In this document: positions 1-11,009 of the stretch, piece after piece
Layout: every line of letters begins with the position of its first letter
Position numbering within the stretch: the first letter of the stretch is position 1
Source of the DNA: Wurfbainia villosa
Lineage: Eukaryota; Streptophyta; Magnoliopsida; Zingiberales; Zingiberaceae
Length of the DNA stretch: 64,000 nucleotides
Direction: 5' to 3'
NCBI GenBank assembly: GCA_025175895.1
Contig: CM045991.1
Coordinates: 78,913,174 to 78,977,173 of the forward strand
Notes under the pieces: generated by a model
What the model was told of the DNA's origin: nothing
Database searches by the model: none
Seen by the model: the letters and a program-made list of their open reading frames with translations, nothing else
Program-made: the position numbers and the translations under genes

Positions 1-586
1 TTATTGCTTTTTGTTTGATATGCATGTCGTAAGCTAAGAAAATTCCTCAATTTCAAATTACTAAGTGGGAGAGGGAATTTTTTTTAAATTCCCACGGCCT
101 CCATTACGATTTGACATGTGATGCAAACAAACTTGCGCGCCGGCTCTGAGTGCCTTCCTCCCCATCGGATGAGTTTGTTTGCGGATCACAAGGTCGAATA
201 TGGTTATAGGAAATTATTAAGGAGCGTGTGTACTTCCCCATCGTAAGGCACATAACCCGAGATAATTACCTTGGTACCAAATAATGGTGAACACTTAGAT
301 ACAAATATAAGTATCCTCCCCATCGGAGTCACTGCTTTTATTTGTAGGGCCGAAGAGAAACCAACTATTAATTTTATTTGTCAAAAGGTTAGGTTGACAA
401 GATAGTAAAATTAATTAGTAAAACCTCCTCTTACAAATGTAGAATTCGTATACGTCCACACTATCGTGGCATACGATATTCTCGGTGTTTTAAGGTGTTG
501 GTTGATTTTAAAATTTTATTGTTTGAGGAATCAATAATTTTTTGAAATCCAAAGTAATGATCTATGTGATTCTTAGGATTTTCAAA
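1..586 (+). other. COP1a untranslated leader
   Basis: Non-coding leader between the off-window 5' LTR and the gag start; it matches 17169-17754 of COP1b almost throughout. The small ORFs here are not conserved in any protein-like way. No primer-binding site is visible because the LTR junction is off the window. Confidence 0.7.
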
Positions 587-3500
587 ATGACTTTCAGTCC
601 ACTTGTTATGATACTAAAGGAAAATAAACTTACTGTACCCAAATGATGTTGATTGGAAAAAAATCTAGATATTGTCTTAACTGCTGAGGAGTACAAATAT
701 GTACTCTTCGAAGAGGGTCCTCCTAAGCCTGCGAATGAGCTGGAAGTCCTTGGAGCTGAGATCGATGGGGAAACCCAGGTCGATATCATTCTCCAATCGA
801 CAGAAAGGCTTGCTTAGGCTCAGGCCATGGTTGCTTAGAAGGTTTCTACTTCTAAGCCGAAAGGCAAGAAGAAGAAGAAACAAGATGGAGCAAAGGTGGT
901 GGGAGGATCTCAGGGCAAGTACTTCACTTGCAAGCATGATGGACATTGGAAGAAGGACTGTCCCAATCCGAAGCAAGAACAAAGGTATATCCTTTGGTCT
1001 AATCGTTGAAACATGGTTAGCGGTATTATCTACCGGCACCTGGTGTGTAGATACGGGAGCCACTGATCATGTCTGCAATACTTTGCAGAGGTTCCAGGAA
1101 ACCCGACGACTAGCTAAAGGGGAGATTACCGTTTACTTGGGCAATGCCATGAAGGTGGCAACTATTGTAGTGGGAGACATTTTATTTATCTTTTGAGAAA
1201 AATAAAACTTTGGTTCTAGAAAATATCCTTTATGTACCTTTATTTAGAAAGAATTTAGTTTCAGTTTCTAAATTATTTATGGATGGATATTCTATTTCGT
1301 TTAATGACAGAGCTGTTATAAAAAGGAATAAGGAGATTATCTGTTCGGGTACATTGATAGGAAATTTATACACACTTGAACCGAAACCTCCCACGATGCA
1401 AATTGAAGTTAATAACTCATCTTCTAATTCCAATAAGAGAAAAGAACCTTCGAAGATGAACCAAACATATCTTTGGCATCTTAGGCTTGGTCATATTAAC
1501 CTAAGCAGAATTCAAAGGTTGATAGCTGATGGACCTTTGGGTTCATTAGTGGTGGAGGATCTCCCAACCTATGAATCTTGCTTGGAGGGTAAGATAACCA
1601 AGAGGCCTTTTAAGGCCAAAGGGTATAGAGACAAAGATGTGTTAGAATTGGTTCATTCTGATTTGTATGGTCCTATGTCTATCTAGGCTAGAGGTGGTTT
1701 TGAGTATTTCGTCTCTTTTATAGACGATTACTCAAGATATGGATACATTTACCTGATGCGCCGTAAGTCTGAATGCTTTGACAAGATCAAAGAATTCAAG
1801 ACTGATGTGGAGAAACGTCAAGGTAAAAGTATCAAGACACTACGATCTAATCGTGGTGGTGAGTACCTCTTGGGAGAGTTTAGGAACTACTTATCAGAGG
1901 CTAGGATTCAATCCCAATTGACTGCACCTGGCACACCCCAGTAGAACGGTGTAGTAGAGCAAAGGAATAGGACTCTTATGGAGATGGTTAGATCGATGAT
2001 GAGTTATTACGAGTTGCAGTTGTTACGGGATATGCTCTAGATCTGACGGTGTACATTACGAACTTGGTTCCATCTAAATCAGTGCCTTCTACTCCCAGAG
2101 TTGTGGATGGCGAAAGCCTAGTCTAAGACATATTCGGATATGGGGAGTCAGCACATGTCTTTGAAGGCGGATCTTTGGTAAGTTGGAACCTCGTGCAATG
2201 CATGTTCGTTGGCTATCCTAGAGGAGCGAAGGGTGGTTTGTTTTATAGTCCTAGAGATCAGAGGGTGATCGTTAGCATGAGCCTTGATTTCTAGAGGAAG
2301 ACTATGTGATGAGCCACAAGCCCAAGAGTAAAATTGTTGGAGGGAATTAAAGGGAAGTCACTTCTTTAGTACCACCGTACAAGAGGATATACCACATGTC
2401 AACGCACCGTGTCACGGAGGATACAGGTGATACCTCATCGTAGTGGGAGGGTTGTGAGATAGATAGATTCATGTTCTTGGGAGAATCTTTTGATTTGGTC
2501 ACTGGCGAACATGAACTGATCCTGGACATATGTGAGGCAATCCAAGATAAAGATCGATATCTTGGCAAAATGCAATGAATCTTTGAGATTGAATCTATGG
2601 ATTCAAATCAGTGCAGGAGCTAGTAGAACCACCCGATGGTGTAAAAACCATTGGATGCAAGTGGATCTACAGAGAAAGAGAGGAATAGATGGGAAGGTTG
2701 AGACCTTCAAAGCAAGGCTTGTTGCGAAGGGGTATACTCAGAAAGAGGGTATCGATTATGAGGAGACCTTTTCACGGTAGCCATGCTTAAGTCTATCCGG
2801 ATTCTCTTATGCATAGCAGCTCATATGGATTATAAGGTGTGGCAGATGGATGTCAAGACAACTTTCCTTAATGGAAGTCTTGAGGAAAACATCTATATGA
2901 AGCAACGAGAGGATTCATTGCTAAAGGGCAAAGAGCATCTTGTATGTAAGCTTAATCGGTCCATTTATGGATTGAAGCAAGCCGAGGTCTTGGAACATCC
3001 GCTTTGATGAGGTAATCGGTCTTATGGATTTATTCAAAATCGGATGAGTCTTGTGTATACAAGAGATGTAGAAACGTAGTGGTATTTCTTGTACTATCGT
3101 AGATGACATTTTATTGATTGGCAACAATATCAAGGTGTTATCGGATGTAAGGGTATGGTTGTCAAGCAGTTTGATATGAAGGACTTGGGAGGTGTGACAC
3201 ATCCTTGGGATCAAGGTTATAAGAGATCGGGAAAAGGATGTTGTGCTTATCCCAAGCTTCATACATAGACACGATTATGGATCGTTTTAGCATGCGAGAA
3301 CTCGAAGGGTTTTCTACCTTTCGGGCATGGAGTTCCTTTATCTAGAGATGTGTCCTAGATCATCGAGGAGATAGAGGAGATAGAGAAATGAAAGCGGTTC
3401 CTTATGCTTGGCGATAGGAAGCCTCATGTATCTTGATGCTATGCGAGACGAATATCTACTTTGCGTGGGCATGGTCGTGAATATCGAGTAATCGGGGCGG

Positions 3501-4099
3501 GGACATTGGTGCGGTAAAATCATATATTGAAGTACACGAGAAGGACTAGGGATTATATGTTGGTTTCTGCGGGCGGACCAATTACTCCTGTGGGTTACCA
3601 CAGTTCGACTTCAATCGATAGGGATAACAGTAAGTCTACCTCAGGTTTTGTGTTTACTTTGGGAGGTGGAGCCATTGTATGGAGGAGTGTCAAGCAGAAA
3701 TGTGTGGCGGACTCTACCATGGAAGCTGAGTATGTGGCAGCCTCTAAGGCAGCCAAAGAAGTTGTGTGGCTCAGGAACTTTCTGTTGGACTTGGATGTGA
3801 TTCCTGGTTTGCCCAGAACTATCATAATTTATTGTGATAATAGTGGTGCAGTTGCAAACTCGAAGGAACCACGAGCCCATAAGGCTAGTAAACACATAGA
3901 GCGCAAGTACCACCTGATACGAGAAATCGTAAAGAGAGGAGAAGTTGCTGTAGCCAAAATTGCATCGGAGGATAACCTGGCAGATCCTTTCACTAAGGCC
4001 CTTTCGGTGAGAGCTTTTGATAGGCATGTGGAGGGAATGAGAATCAGATGTATGACAGTTTGTGTGGAGGGAATGAGAATCAGATGTATGACAGTTTGA
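587..4099 (+). pseudogene. COP1a gag-pol pseudogene (Copia polyprotein)
   Basis: This is a decayed Copia polyprotein that once encoded capsid and replication enzymes. The gag start ATG is at 587. A zinc-knuckle remnant lies near 920-965, with Tyr in place of the first Cys. A protease motif (VDTGATDHV) follows near 1045. The GAG-pre-integrase HRLGH-like region is near 1470-1500, integrase runs about 1620-2000, RT about 2640-3200, and RNase H with its C-terminus 3600-4099. TAG stops interrupt it at about 1684 and 1942, positions shared with COP1b. Between 1944 and 3595 this copy is 62 nt shorter than COP1b, with many small gaps and frameshifts, so RT is unreadable in one frame. The final 36-nt unit is tandemly doubled (4027-4098). 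It cannot make an active polyprotein. Confidence 0.9.
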
Positions 4100-4120
4100 G
4101 GACAGCATAGTTTTTTAGTA

Positions 4121-4132
4121 TAAGTGGGAGAT
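4121..4132 (+). other. COP1a polypurine tract
   Basis: AAGTGGGAGA-type purine run directly before the 3' LTR start TGTTGGGATG. This is where plus-strand DNA synthesis is primed in LTR elements. The same tract precedes the COP1b 3' LTR. Confidence 0.8.
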
Positions 4133-6035
4133 TGTTGGGATGTATACTGAAAAGTCTATCTTTTATATGAACATCTTTATTTTGAAATAAGAATAACATG
4201 ATCATTGTTTGCATTTTTATGGTTATGCATATTGTCTAATACATTACATTGTAGATAACATGGTGTGTGGTGTCACACGGGAGATCATATTATCGGCTCT
4301 TTGTAAAGTATAAGTAAAGGCTCACAACCGAGATGGCTTTGGACAAACCATCGGAATGGTTGTAGTGTGATTTGGTATTGGTTTGTCTTGACCATAGAAT
4401 CACACTAGTGCACTTTGTGTGTATTGAACAGGACCGACTTAGAGGTGATTCGATTTATTGCTGACTACATAATCGAATCGGACTTCAGATATTATTTTGT
4501 ACATACTCTTAATCACGATATAATAACTGCACATATACTTAGTATTCATATCTTTGATTTACCAATGGGCGAGATTTATAGATTAAATCGATAGGCTCGG
4601 TAAGTTGGGAGATGATATTATTTATATGGTGTGTCGTTGATTATAGGAGGAAACTGTGTCCTATATATTATGATGATGATGTCCCCTTGAGGAGCTCATA
4701 AGGTTCATCATGTAAACCCTATAGGTGGATTTGGTCCGGCATGATGAAAAGGTTGAGTGGTACTACTCATGGAGTTAGATGTTGATTAATTAATGGTCAG
4801 TAAATTAATTAATCAACGGACATTCGAGATCTTAAACACGGGGAGAAAATGTACAAATAATATATGGAGCCCATATTATCTTATGGGGGTTGGTGAGGTA
4901 GATCAATGATAATCCTTTAGTGGATTGGATTATCATTAGTGGATCGGACTTTATGTGGGCTTAATCCATGGGTGGCCAAGATCCAACTCCTCCTCACGGT
5001 CCCTAATGTAGCCTATTAAAACCTCATGAAGCTTAGATCCAATGGATAGAAACAAAACTCTAGATCCAAAGGTAGAGATTAAATCTCTAAGATCCGACGG
5101 TTGAGATTAAATCTCTAGATCCGACGGTTGAGATTAAATCCCTAGAACCAATGGTGGAGATTAAAAGGAGGCTTATCCCTTACTCTATAAAAGGAGGGAA
5201 AGGGGTTGGCGTGGAGAATAATCCAAGAGGAGCTAGGGTTTTGGGCGGCAAGGCTTGGAAGCTAGGGTTTAGGGGTTGGCGACACCAAATAAGGAAGGTA
5301 ATTCCTTTCTTCTTTTTCCTTCAAGGTGGCCGGCGTCCAGCAGGTGTTTCCAGATTTTTCCAGCCATTGTCCGGCCTCCAAACCTCTCTTCTCCTTCTCC
5401 TTGAGTGGTGGAAACAAGACTTAGGGCTTTCCCTTAGTGTCTTGCGAGGTTTCCATCATCATCTCCTCCTCTTAGTTGGCCGGCGGCAAGGATTTCCCTT
5501 GTTGCTTGTTGGTTGGCTATAGGAAGGAGAAGAGCCTTGTTTCTATTCTTCTTCTTGCTTTGGAAGAGCAAGGAAGGAAGATTTGCGATCTAGGAGCTTC
5601 AACTTTTGGTAGATCGTCGCCCACACGACGTCCGAAAGGAGGAAGGTCATACTTTAGAAGATCGAGAGGTATATCTATTCTCTATTCTCTTTTGTTACTT
5701 GCTTGTATTTGTTTTTCCAATTATGAGTATGATATAAATCTGTTTGTGGCTAAATAATACTTGGATCCCGAACATAAACACAAAAGCCGGCGATCCGGAC
5801 ATCGTCTATTCCGCGGCTACTCGTAGAATAGAGGATGGTCGCTTGAACAACGAGTTTGTTTAAGTGACCTCTCTAAACGAATAACACGACGATGACTTGG
5901 TTGTTTGAGCAATCCCTTTTGTCTAGGATTAAATTTTTTAATCCGGGGACATCGATGGGATCGCCATGAACAAACAACTAAGGTGTAGTGGGAAGCAAAG
6001 TTTCCCCTCACAGACTCGATAAGCAAAACCCTTCA
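4133..6035 (+). repeat. COP1a 3' LTR (1903 bp)
   Basis: Begins TGTTGGGATG and ends AAAACCCTTCA (TG...CA). It is collinear with the COP1b LTRs at 14866-16705 and 21354-23257, and closer to the COP1b 3' LTR than the COP1b LTRs are to each other, as expected if the pair was duplicated after insertion. A TATA-like CTCTATAAAAGG lies near 5183. ORFs of 123 and 93 codons downstream of it occur in all three LTR copies but look like transcribed leader, not genes. Confidence 0.93.
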
Positions 6036-6040
6036 CCAAT
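6036..6040 (+). repeat. Target site duplication CCAAT of COP1a
   Basis: CCAAT directly follows the LTR end. Its left partner would be off the window. In the duplicated copy both partners are visible (14861-14865 and 23258-23262). Confidence 0.8.
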
Positions 6041-6957
6041 GCCCTAGGGGGAGGAAGCCTAGCAAGGGTCAAGAATGAGCTATACATGTAGGGGGAGCTT
6101 CTAAAGTGAACCCTAAGGTATATTTCAATAATGCACCTTCAACTTATGTTAAAAAGAATGCTAGAAGTTATGTTAATAATCTTGCTATTGCTCATGAAAA
6201 GCATGCTAGTAAAAATAGGTTTTATTGTTTAGGTGCAAAGTCTTGCCATTTTAGCAATAAGGAGAAATTTGGGACTAATGTCCCTAGAAAAATGCTACCT
6301 AAGGCAAGTATTAGGAAAATAGAAGATCATCTAGGCTTTTCTCCAAAGAACTCTAGACATATGCCTAAAAATAACAAATCAATTCAAAGAAATAATGGGC
6401 CCACTAAATTAGAAAAACTAGAATTTGAAAATCGAGTTTTGAGGTCAAAACTTGAGAAGATGGAGAAGACCCTTAGAAATATGCAAAATTAAATTCAAGT
6501 GTCTAGGAGTCAAAATCAAGGGTGTAAGAGGCAAGAACCATCTAGGAGACAAAGTTTGGGTCACAAGCCTATGTCCAAGAAGGCAATGGCTACTTATCAT
6601 AGTGTTCCATTTGATTATGGAACACAACCTAGGTCTAGGAAAACCAAGGTCACAAGGGAAGTCTTCCCTAGAGTTCACCATGGTAGATGCCTAGTGGCTA
6701 GGGTTTCGAAGAAACTTAGGGAAGCCATTAAGAAGGTTACAAGGAAGTCACCCTAGAGTTAACCTAGGCAAGACCCAAATGACCAAGGCTACCAAGTCTA
6801 GAAGGGTCATTAGGAGGGTATCTAGGGAGGTTATCCCTAAGGAATACCTAGTTAACCCAAGGAGCTCAAATAGGTTTTGGTTTCCTAGGAGCGTGCATGA
6901 TCGACTCATGCTAGATGGGTTAGGTTATGCCAACTTTAAATGGATAAGTAGTTAACC
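6041..6957 (+). pseudogene. SIR1a gag, C-terminal half (pseudogene)
   Basis: This continues the gag cut by the COP1 insertion, starting just after the last Cys of the second zinc knuckle. It holds a lysine- and asparagine-rich stretch, a KFGTNVPRK block, a coiled-coil-like LEKLEFENRVLRSKLEKMEK segment near 6410-6470, and a basic tail. The tail holds repeated R-x-V-x-R-E-V units, ending in the RFW(F/V)P(R/K) block typical of the gag end in these Sireviruses. A TAA at about 6490 and a frameshift near 6740-6755 break it. It corresponds to 23263-24176. Confidence 0.8.
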
Positions 6958-7816
6958 TAGTCATGGTAAAGGTGACACTTTAGGTCATTTTCAAGGTCAT
7001 GGGTACCTTGGAAATAAGTTTTGATCATAATCCTAAAGGTCTTTAGGATGTGCCAATATATTTTGAGAATTATGAAAAATCAATCAAATTGGCACAAACT
7101 AGGTTTAGAGGTCACAGTGTGTCATTTTGGATTTTTGGCACACTTGGAGGATTAGTGATAATATGGCAAAATGGGTTTAATTCTAAAAATGACAATTAAT
7201 ACTAAAATTTAGGTATTATATACCATTATATTTTATTTGTCATGCTTGATTTGTCATATAATATGTCATGACATCATATTTATTTTTATCATATAAATGT
7301 CATGATCATGTTTAGGTTTTTCTTTATGTCATGTATATTTAGGTTATATTTTATGTCATGACATCATGATCATTGGTCATGCTTATTTGTGTTATCATTT
7401 ATACCATGTTCATTCATGCATTAATTAAAAATGATTTAAGGACAATTGACATGACTTGAAGTCACATGTATAAGGGAATCAAGTAGAGTTGTCTTAGAAA
7501 ATGCATGAGGCCTTAGATTAGGATAATCAAAACCCACATTTCACATCAAATTGACATGTGTGTATTTTCAAATACCTTAGACACATGTGAGATGCTAGGA
7601 AATGAGTTAAGTTCAAGATGCATAGTTTTTGCATCTAAATAAACTCAAACTCATCTTATATTATGGGTGGATCATGGGAAAAGCTAATGTGCAAGTCATG
7701 TGCATTGAGCCCATTGATCATGATCCAATATAGGTTTTTCAAAAATATTTACAAATCATTTTAGAAAACCTTGGTGAAGTCTATCTTTTGATAGCAATCA
7801 CCATTGAGAGAGTTGA
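6958..7816 (+). other. SIR1a non-coding region after gag
   Basis: AT-rich, without a credible ORF. In an autonomous Sirevirus pol would begin here, but no protease, integrase or RT motif is seen in any frame. It is collinear with 24177-25039 and, in reverse, with 48100-48960 of SIR5, so it is a shared family sequence and not random decay. Confidence 0.75.
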
Positions 7817-7825
7817 TATAAAGTA

Positions 7826-8331
7826 CGATAATTTACCAAACAATGCACGTGAAGTTTAGAATTGCCCAAACACCGCCCCATACTTTTATATTTACCAAAT
7901 AGCGCACTTAATTCCCTTTTTATCCCTCCCGCCAAATAGACCTGCACCACAGTAGAAATCCTCAACCATTCAAATGTGGTGCTGGAAATTCAAATTCCAG
8001 CACCATAGTGGTGTTGCAATCCCAACACCACCACTGTGATGCTGGAATTTACAATTCCCGGCACCACAATGGTGCTGGAATTACAAATTTCAGCACCACA
8101 ATGGTGGTGTTGGGATTGAAATACCATTGTGGTGCTGGGAATTACAATTCCAGCACCACAGTGGTGTTAGAATTGTAAATTTCAACACCATAGTGGTGCT
8201 GAAATTGTAGTGCATGTCTATTTGGAAGGAGGGATAAAAAGGGAATTAAGTGCTCTATTTGGTAAATATGAAAGTATGGGGCGTTGTTTGGGCAATTCTA
8301 AACTTCATGTGCGCTGTTTGGTAAATCGTCG
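7826..8331. mobile_element. MITE1a: Mutator-like MITE (506 bp)
   Basis: The two ends form terminal inverted repeats of more than 100 bp. The left end starts CGATAATTTACCAAAC; the reverse complement of the right end starts CGACGATTTACCAAAC. It is flanked by the 9-bp direct repeat TATAAAGTA (7817-7825 and 8332-8340). A 9-bp target duplication with long TIRs is the signature of MULE-derived MITEs. The centre is an array of short inverted repeats built from CCAGCACCAC / GTGGTGCTGG. There is no coding capacity. Confidence 0.88.
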
Positions 8332-8340
8332 TATAAAGTA

Positions 8341-9229
8341 GGGCCAAAACATTGAACTTTTCAATGGTTTTGAACTTTGTGTCAATCTCTTATTTTTATG
8401 AGTATTTTATTTTTCTAATATTTTTCACCCATAATGCTTGTTATAAGTAGTATACGTATGAAGTTTTAAGATTTTTCAAAATACGTATATTTACTTATAT
8501 ATTTTCAAATTTCGTTTCTTATTTCTGATTTTTGTATTTTGCAGATATCAGTCGACTGATGCATAGGGCAGTCAACTGGTGACTGTAAGAGTCGACTGCC
8601 AAAGCTGATTTCGGGTAAACAAGGTTTGTTTAGCCTGATTTCAGCTATGTTAGGTTACCCTAACTGCTCATAACCCTAGGATATGCTTTGAAAAACATTG
8701 GAAAGGGTGAAAATCTATTGGATATGGATTAGGAGAGTTGTTTAGGGTGTGTATCCATTTTAAGGTGTGTGAGAGTTCATGTTTGAACTTTTCCCCTTAA
8801 TTTTGATGGTTTAGTGTTCCTATGGGCTTAGGGACTCTCTAAGGACATTGTTGATGCAATGGTCAAGGGGGAACAAGCCTTTAGGGGAAGGTATCCATCA
8901 TGGAATGATGGATGTGTTCTTCCTCATGAGGGGGAGAAATGGGAATGTGAGATGCCCAATTTAGAAATTGGGAGAGTTTATAGGAAGCCTCTCTTAAGTG
9001 ATATGGAACTTATCACTAGGAAGAGTGAAGACATCTTAGATGTTTTTGGTCCAAGGGGGAGATTGTAAGATCTCATTGGAATATGAGACATTGACCTTCT
9101 TGAGGAGAACCTTTTTGATGTATGTCAAAAAGGGGGAGAATTTATGGAATTACCAATTTGGGACAATTGGTAAGGAGATTTAAGGTAGGTAGCCTAACTC
9201 AATGGTGTTGTGTTTTTTGTCAAACATCA
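8341..9229 (+). other. SIR1a 3' non-coding region
   Basis: Continues the non-coding tail after the MITE. It holds a CAGTCGACTG-like palindrome cluster (8550-8600). A 69-codon ORF (8859-9068) is identical in copy b, but its counterpart in SIR5 (47340-47540, reverse) is not open, so I do not call it a gene. Purine tracts AAGGGGGA, AGGGGGAG and AAAAAGGGGGAG occur at about 8863, 9052 and 9128; multiple polypurine tracts are a Sirevirus trait. Confidence 0.6.
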
Positions 9230-9242
9230 AAAATAGGGAGAT

Positions 9243-9361
9243 TGTTGGTGTAATCGACCTAGGTCACGATTGACCTGACTCGAGTTGGATTCGAGTAGCA
9301 TTTTGATGTTTGACAATATTTTGGGAAGATTGTTGGTGTAATCGACCCGGGTCATAATTGA
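9243..9361 (+). repeat. SIR1a 3' LTR, first 119 bp
   Basis: Starts TGTTGGTGTAATCGACC after the purine tract AATAGGGAGAT. An 88-bp unit repeats in tandem here, with LTR-like starts at 9243 and 9331. The LTR is interrupted at 9361 by the Gypsy LTR. Confidence 0.8.
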
Positions 9362-10466
9362 TGATGTGAGCAAAACATATAGGGTTTTAGGAGTAGTTTT
9401 CTCTCACATCTCATTTCATTTTATGTTTGTTTCATGCATATTTTACTTTGTTTTACATGCATTTCCTGTTTTCTGATTCACAGATCTACTCTTTGTACTT
9501 TTTTGTGTGCAGGATAGCATTTCATGGGGAAAACGGCGCACTTTCGGAGTGAAAAAGAGCATTTGGCAACTGGATGCAGTAGGGCACACAGCCAGGGCGT
9601 ATGGCTACACACGGCCATGTCCGAAGGTCGAGATTGGCCACCACAGGGCCACACACAGCCTGGTCGTGTGAAAACATACGACCATGTGGCGGCCTAGCAT
9701 TTTAGCGTGATTAGGTCTTTTTCGGATTTCGTGAAGAGCCGACCTCATGTCTATATAAAGAAAGCTATGCCCAAACCCTAGGGGGGAGGCCCGACGGCCG
9801 GGACGGCACACCGGTGCCCTAAAAAGCACCGAAAACTCACAACGGGGAGGAAGGAAGCCGCTCGAGATCCAAGTTCTGCACCTCAACGCCAGGGAGAAGA
9901 GCCTCAATGCATTGTAATCTATATTCTTTCCATACTTTATCTTGTATATAAGAATTCGACAATGCCTTGTGATTCTTTTCTTGCATTCATGGAGTAGATT
10001 CTCTGATTCTAGGACTAGGGAACAGTTTGTGTTGAGTTAGAATATGTTGGTTCAAATATCTTTTCGTTCTTGAATCTATATTTGCAATAGGTGTTTGGTT
10101 TAGATCTATAGCTATTGTTTTGGTTTTCTAGTCACTGTGCTTAGCCGATACGAGGGGTGACAACCCTCGTATCAAAGATTTAGGAAAATTTAAAGAGAAA
10201 CCCAGGGGTTGTCCTCATCCCTGGTAATTGTGGGTAGAAGGATGTGATAGAGTAGGAAACGTGCCCCATTTTTGACTCGTCGCAGGGATCGATTCGGCAT
10301 CCTCGTATCGACTATCCCATCGTAAAGCCAGGGGTTGACCTGGTATGACATAGGTAGCTTCTGATAGATGCGAAGGCTCATCGGGGGAGTGTATGATGTC
10401 CTTTCCACAAAACCGTAGCTAGAAACCTAGAAAAAACCCAATTGACTACGTGTTCTGTGACACATA
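9362..10466 (+). repeat. GYP1a: Gypsy LTR, truncated at its right end
   Basis: Begins TGATGTGAGCAAAACATA and is collinear with the two LTRs of GYP1 (26580-27969 and 39515-40916). The similarity stops abruptly near 10466, about 285 bp short of the LTR end, where sequence changes to an unrelated LTR fragment. A TATA-like CTATATAAAG lies at 9751-9760. The break is the proposed tandem-duplication junction. Confidence 0.85.
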
Positions 10467-10996
10467 AAAAAAGCCCTAATCAGGCTCGAGTTATAAAGTA
10501 TTCTGGGCTGTTGTTCAAAAAAAAGAAGAAAAAAAGAACTTACGACATTTTCTGAAGAAAGACACGGGTGAAAAAGATTCTTCATTCAAAAAGCCTTGAT
10601 CATCCAACAGGAGTGTCAACGATTCAGCAAGCAAGGAGCATTTTCATTCTCTCTGAAATCTGTATTCGTTTTACTACATCTTCATTGTCTACTGTAAGAT
10701 TTCTTGTAAAGTTTCTGATAAACTGTGCAAAAGGGTTGCTCCACCTTCGGTGTATCACCGAGAAGGAGAAGTTTATAGTGGTGGTGTGCATCACTAGAGC
10801 CGACGAGGGCTCAACCGTGGAGTATGGACTTGTGTTCCGAACCACGTAAAATTGGTGTGTTTGCGTTTGTCATTTTTTCTGTATTCATTTTCTTGTTCCC
10901 GCTGCATACTAATCATTGTAGAAGGGTACAACGAATTGAAAAGATGAGCGTAGCTATTCATTCCCCCCCCTTTCTAGCGACGCCAATGATCCTACA
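10467..10996 (+). repeat. 3' part of a Sirevirus-like LTR (other family)
   Basis: This has the layout of the distal part of the SIR LTRs: an exon-like block ending CCGAACCACGT, then CATACTAATCAT, then ATTCA-C-run-TCTAGCGACG, ending ATCCTACA. It resembles 41940-42397 in plan but differs in most bases, so it belongs to another family. No primer-binding site follows at 10997; the sequence changes to SIR2 gag. It is bounded by two rearrangement junctions. Confidence 0.65.
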
Positions 10997-11009
10997 ATGG
11001 TTTCACTAA

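Larger units (their letters stand above)
1..6035 (+). mobile_element. COP1a: Ty1/Copia LTR retrotransposon, left end outside the window
   Basis: This is the internal region (1-4132) and 3' LTR (4133-6035) of a Copia element. Gag, protease, integrase, RT and RNase H remnants follow each other in Copia order. It matches COP1b (17169-23257) from base 1, and the 3' LTR is followed by CCAAT (6036-6040), the same target duplication that flanks COP1b. COP1a is therefore not an independent insertion; it is the other copy of a segmental duplication. The long LTR (about 1.9 kb) and RT/RNase H character suggest an Angela/Tork-like lineage, which is inference. The 5' LTR lies left of the window. Confidence 0.93.
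6036..9361 (+). mobile_element. SIR1 copy a: 3' half of gag-only Sirevirus-like element
   Basis: This is host sequence of the COP1a insertion: end of gag, a long non-coding 3' region, a MITE, a polypurine tract and the first 119 bp of the 3' LTR, cut by a Gypsy LTR. It is collinear with 23258-26579. No protease, integrase, RT or RNase H is present between gag and the 3' LTR. Confidence 0.85.

Noticed and set aside
5151..5757. ORFs of 123 and 93 codons, repeated at 15885-16491 and 22373-22979
   Set aside because: They lie inside the COP1 LTR after the TATA-like box, overlap each other, and are low-complexity. They are similar in all copies only because the LTRs are copies.
8859..9068. 69-codon ORF identical in both SIR1 copies (also 26078-26287)
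   Set aside because: Identity follows from the segmental duplication. The equivalent region in SIR5 (47340-47540) is not open in the matching frame.
9605..9907. 100-codon antisense ORF in the GYP1 LTR, also at 26862-27113 and 39863-40063
   Set aside because: Antisense to the LTR leader, variable in length between copies, no recognisable domain.
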